Of a stretch of DNA of 64,000 nucleotides, positions 62,414 to 64,000 are shown piece by piece. Position 1 is the first letter of the stretch. Each line of letters starts with the position of its first letter. Both the position numbers and the translations under genes were made by a program. The notes beneath the pieces were generated by a model. That model did not search any database. It saw only the letters and a list, made by a program, of their open reading frames with translations, and was not told where the DNA came from. This DNA is from Nymphaea colorata (lineage: Eukaryota > Streptophyta > Magnoliopsida > Nymphaeales > Nymphaeaceae), in assembly GCF_008831285.2 (NCBI RefSeq), contig NC_045139.1, forward strand, positions 16,846,354-16,910,353, given 5' to 3'.

Positions 62414-62442
62414 ACCGAGCCGAGCCGAGCCGAGCCGAGCCG
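62414..62442. repeat. CCGAG pentamer repeat
   Basis: Five to six tandem ccgag units lie in the upstream promoter of the probable ARF gene. Confidence 0.9.
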
Positions 62443-62446
62443 AAGT

Positions 62447-62462
62447 TGTCTCCTCCACGTGG
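62447..62462 (+). promoter_or_regulatory. AuxRE (TGTCTC) next to a G-box (CCACGTGG)
   Basis: TGTCTC at 62,447-62,452 is the canonical auxin response element bound by ARFs, and CACGTG at 62,456-62,461 is a G-box bound by PIF and bZIP factors. They are 3 bp apart, about 530 bp before the TATA box. Single hexamers occur by chance; the pairing and setting are what make this notable. Confidence 0.4.
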
Positions 62463-62979
62463 TAGCCGTGCGGCAATCCCAAGGCTGTCCCCACCACGGC
62501 GCCCGCCCTCGGCGCGGCTCCGTCGTGCGGGCCACGGCTCGCGGAAAGCGAGGCCCGCCCCGTTGATCACGATTACGGATTAATGGTCCGGATAATCGCG
62601 GATCTTCTCCGGCCCCTCCAAATCCAACCCGATTAAAAATGCGCTCGACCCCCCGGAGACCGGACATCTCCGGCGGGGCCCACCATCCCGCGCCTCTTCG
62701 AGTGGCGGGACCCGACCGTACCCTGACAGCGACCGACGAGGGCGGGGCCCGCAGGTCACATGCCCCGTCACATCCGCCATACGTCCTCTCTTTTCCCTCT
62801 CCGCCTTTCTCCCTCTCTCATCAATGCGGTCCGAGCGACGGCTGTGGATTCGGCCGTACTGAAGCGATCGGACGGTCGAGGAGGAGGTGGCTGACACTCA
62901 CTCACGCCCTCCCCTCTCTCTCTCTCTCTCCAACCGTATCAGGCCCCCTCCCTCCCTCTCTTTTCTCGTCAGGGAGCAG

Positions 62980-62986
62980 TATAAAA
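62980..62986 (+). promoter_or_regulatory. TATA box of the downstream (ARF-like) gene
   Basis: TATAAAA lies in gcagtataaaaggac, followed about 25-30 bp later by a GA-rich start region (cagagagagaaagg), a usual layout for a plant core promoter. Confidence 0.75.
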
Positions 62987-63009
62987 GGACGGGGAGTACA
63001 GCAGAGAGA

Positions 63010-63983
63010 GAAAGGAAGAGAGAGAGAGAGAGGGCGGAGGGAAAGGAATTCTTTTGCCAACATGTATATTTTTTTGGTTTTGTTGAAATAGAGTAAAATT
63101 TGGGGTTCGCAGAGTGGAGAAATCGAGAAGGGGGGAGAGAGGGATGAATTTCGTCTCCGTCGCTAAAAGTGCGTCTTCCTTGCGGAATTGAACGATGAGG
63201 CAGCGGGGGAAAGGGAGCGGGCTCGGTTCTCGCTCTCCTCTGGGCTCTTGCTTTCCGCTTTTGGTGTGAAACTTTTGGTGAATCCGAGTGGCTTTTCGGG
63301 AGCTCCGAAAGGGATGACGAGGAACGGGCGTTTGGTGCGAAGATTCGCGGTGTAGTTCGTGTTTTTGAGCGAGTTCTCGTTTGGATCTTCGCTGACGGGG
63401 GGGTTGCTTGCTTCCGGGGGAAGCTTCGGTCTCTAGAGTTTAGGGCTTCACTTTCTCCCTCCGTCCTTGTCGTTGCTGTTGTTCGTCCCTTTGAATTCTG
63501 AGAACGACGGGTGCGGGACGGCGGATTGCGAGGAGATTGAGCGGGAATCGGTCCGCGGTGCTTCTTTTCCTGGTTCATCTTCGTGTTTGACGCCGATATT
63601 TGGCTAGGGCTTTGAATTCCAAGTTCCGGCGGTGGAAGTCGTTGGCTGTTGAGAACGGTTTTGGTTTTGTTGTGGGCTCATCCTCTGGCGTGATTGTTCG
63701 GGCTTAGGCGTAGGGATAACGGGAGATCGTGGCTCGAATTCGGGGCTTCGAATAGTATGGAGATTCTACTTTCTTGGTCTCGGTGGCGGAAATGGTGAAT
63801 TGAGGAGATCCTGTTGATCGGTTCGTGGCAAGGTATTCGGGAAGAGGGGCTGGTTCTCTGTGGACTCCTGGAATGCAGGATATTTTAGTAACTTCTGCCA
63901 TTTGAAACAGTGCAACTGGGAAAAGCAGAGTCGGTGGCCTGCCGGAGTGGAGTTCCTGTAGTTCATGAGTTTTTTATGCGAAA
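63010..63983 (+). promoter_or_regulatory. Long 5' leader with about nine uORFs
   Basis: If unspliced, the leader is about 970 nt and holds these uORFs: 63,062-63,091 (MYIFLVLLK); 63,144-63,191 (15 aa); 63,195-63,269 (24 aa); 63,314-63,355 (13 aa); 63,757-63,798 (MEILLSWSRWRKW); 63,792-63,803 (MVN); 63,873-63,905 (MQDILVTSAI); 63,976-63,987 (MRK); and an ATG at 63,965 that runs past the main start out of frame. The MRK uORF stop overlaps the main start as ATGA. uORFs are documented in several ARF leaders. An intron inside the leader would remove some of them. Confidence 0.55.
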
Positions 63984-64000
63984 ATGAGGCTGTCGACCTC
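63984..64000 (+). CDS. Probable auxin response factor (ARF6/ARF8 type), first codons only
   Basis: Only 17 nt are visible, coding MRLST plus the first two bases of a probable Ser codon. Class-A ARFs of the ARF6/ARF8 group start MRLSS or MKLSTSG, and they have long uORF-bearing leaders and TATA promoters, which fits what precedes this ATG. The B3, middle and PB1 domains would lie beyond position 64,000. These proteins are nuclear transcription factors that bind TGTCTC elements and activate auxin-responsive genes. With so few residues the call rests on the N-terminal motif and context; another gene starting MRLSTS is possible. Confidence 0.45.

Noticed and set aside
62898-63578. 226-aa minus-strand ORF
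   Set aside because: It is antisense to the GC-rich ARF leader, full of Ser, Arg and Leu from CT/GA repeats, with no domain.
1-64000. CRISPR arrays, operons, LTR retrotransposons with primer-binding sites
   Set aside because: I saw no regularly spaced repeats, no polycistronic arrangement, and no paired long terminal repeats or gag/pol motifs.

Overview
This is a window of plant nuclear DNA, from a flowering plant whose species I cannot name. The evidence is GT-AG introns of 0.1 to 2.8 kb, plant-type gene families (a group-6 remorin and a probable auxin response factor), a nuclear tRNA-Leu gene and a scatter of plant-type hAT, MITE and SINE remnants. There are no operons, no CRISPR array and no bacterial features. 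All exon models were read by eye from splice sites, reading frame and family memory; no alignment or transcript data were available.

Layout. 1-11,102 (minus strand): most of the gene for eIF3a, the large scaffold subunit of translation initiation factor 3. Twelve coding exons (about 817 codons) are visible and the C-terminal part lies beyond position 1. Its second intron carries a 1.6-kb hAT-type transposon with an intact 8-bp target duplication. 14,833-19,221 (plus): a five-exon TIPIN/Swi3-type replication-fork protection gene with two zinc knuckles and two E2F-like sites upstream. 20,408-20,488 (minus): tRNA-Leu(AAG). 22,282-24,735 (minus, leader exon near 26,023): the BTF3/NAC-beta gene. 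33,586-38,870 (plus): a six-exon group-6 remorin of 549 aa with short upstream ORFs. 62,980-64,000 (plus): TATA box, long uORF-rich leader and the first six codons of a probable ARF6/ARF8-type auxin response factor, cut by the window edge.

The 24 kb between the remorin and ARF genes (38.9-62.3 kb) and the 7 kb before the remorin gene are mostly AT-rich intergenic DNA. They hold short non-autonomous repeats: a GTGGCGGAGCC-ended hAT-like MITE family, a GGGCCTGTTTGATGG family, a TAGGGGTG hAT MITE, two tRNA-derived SINE-like families, a 4 x 49-bp minisatellite and microsatellites. One 52-codon ORF inside a GC-rich island (50,783-50,941, minus) reads like a small protein that I do not recognise.

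The genes are housekeeping or regulatory and unrelated in pathway, except that eIF3a and BTF3 both act at the ribosome. I found no convincing new multi-gene system. The items most worth a second look are the uORF chain ahead of the ARF start, the unrecognised 52-aa ORF, the uORF pair ahead of the remorin, and the cleanly bounded hAT insertion.
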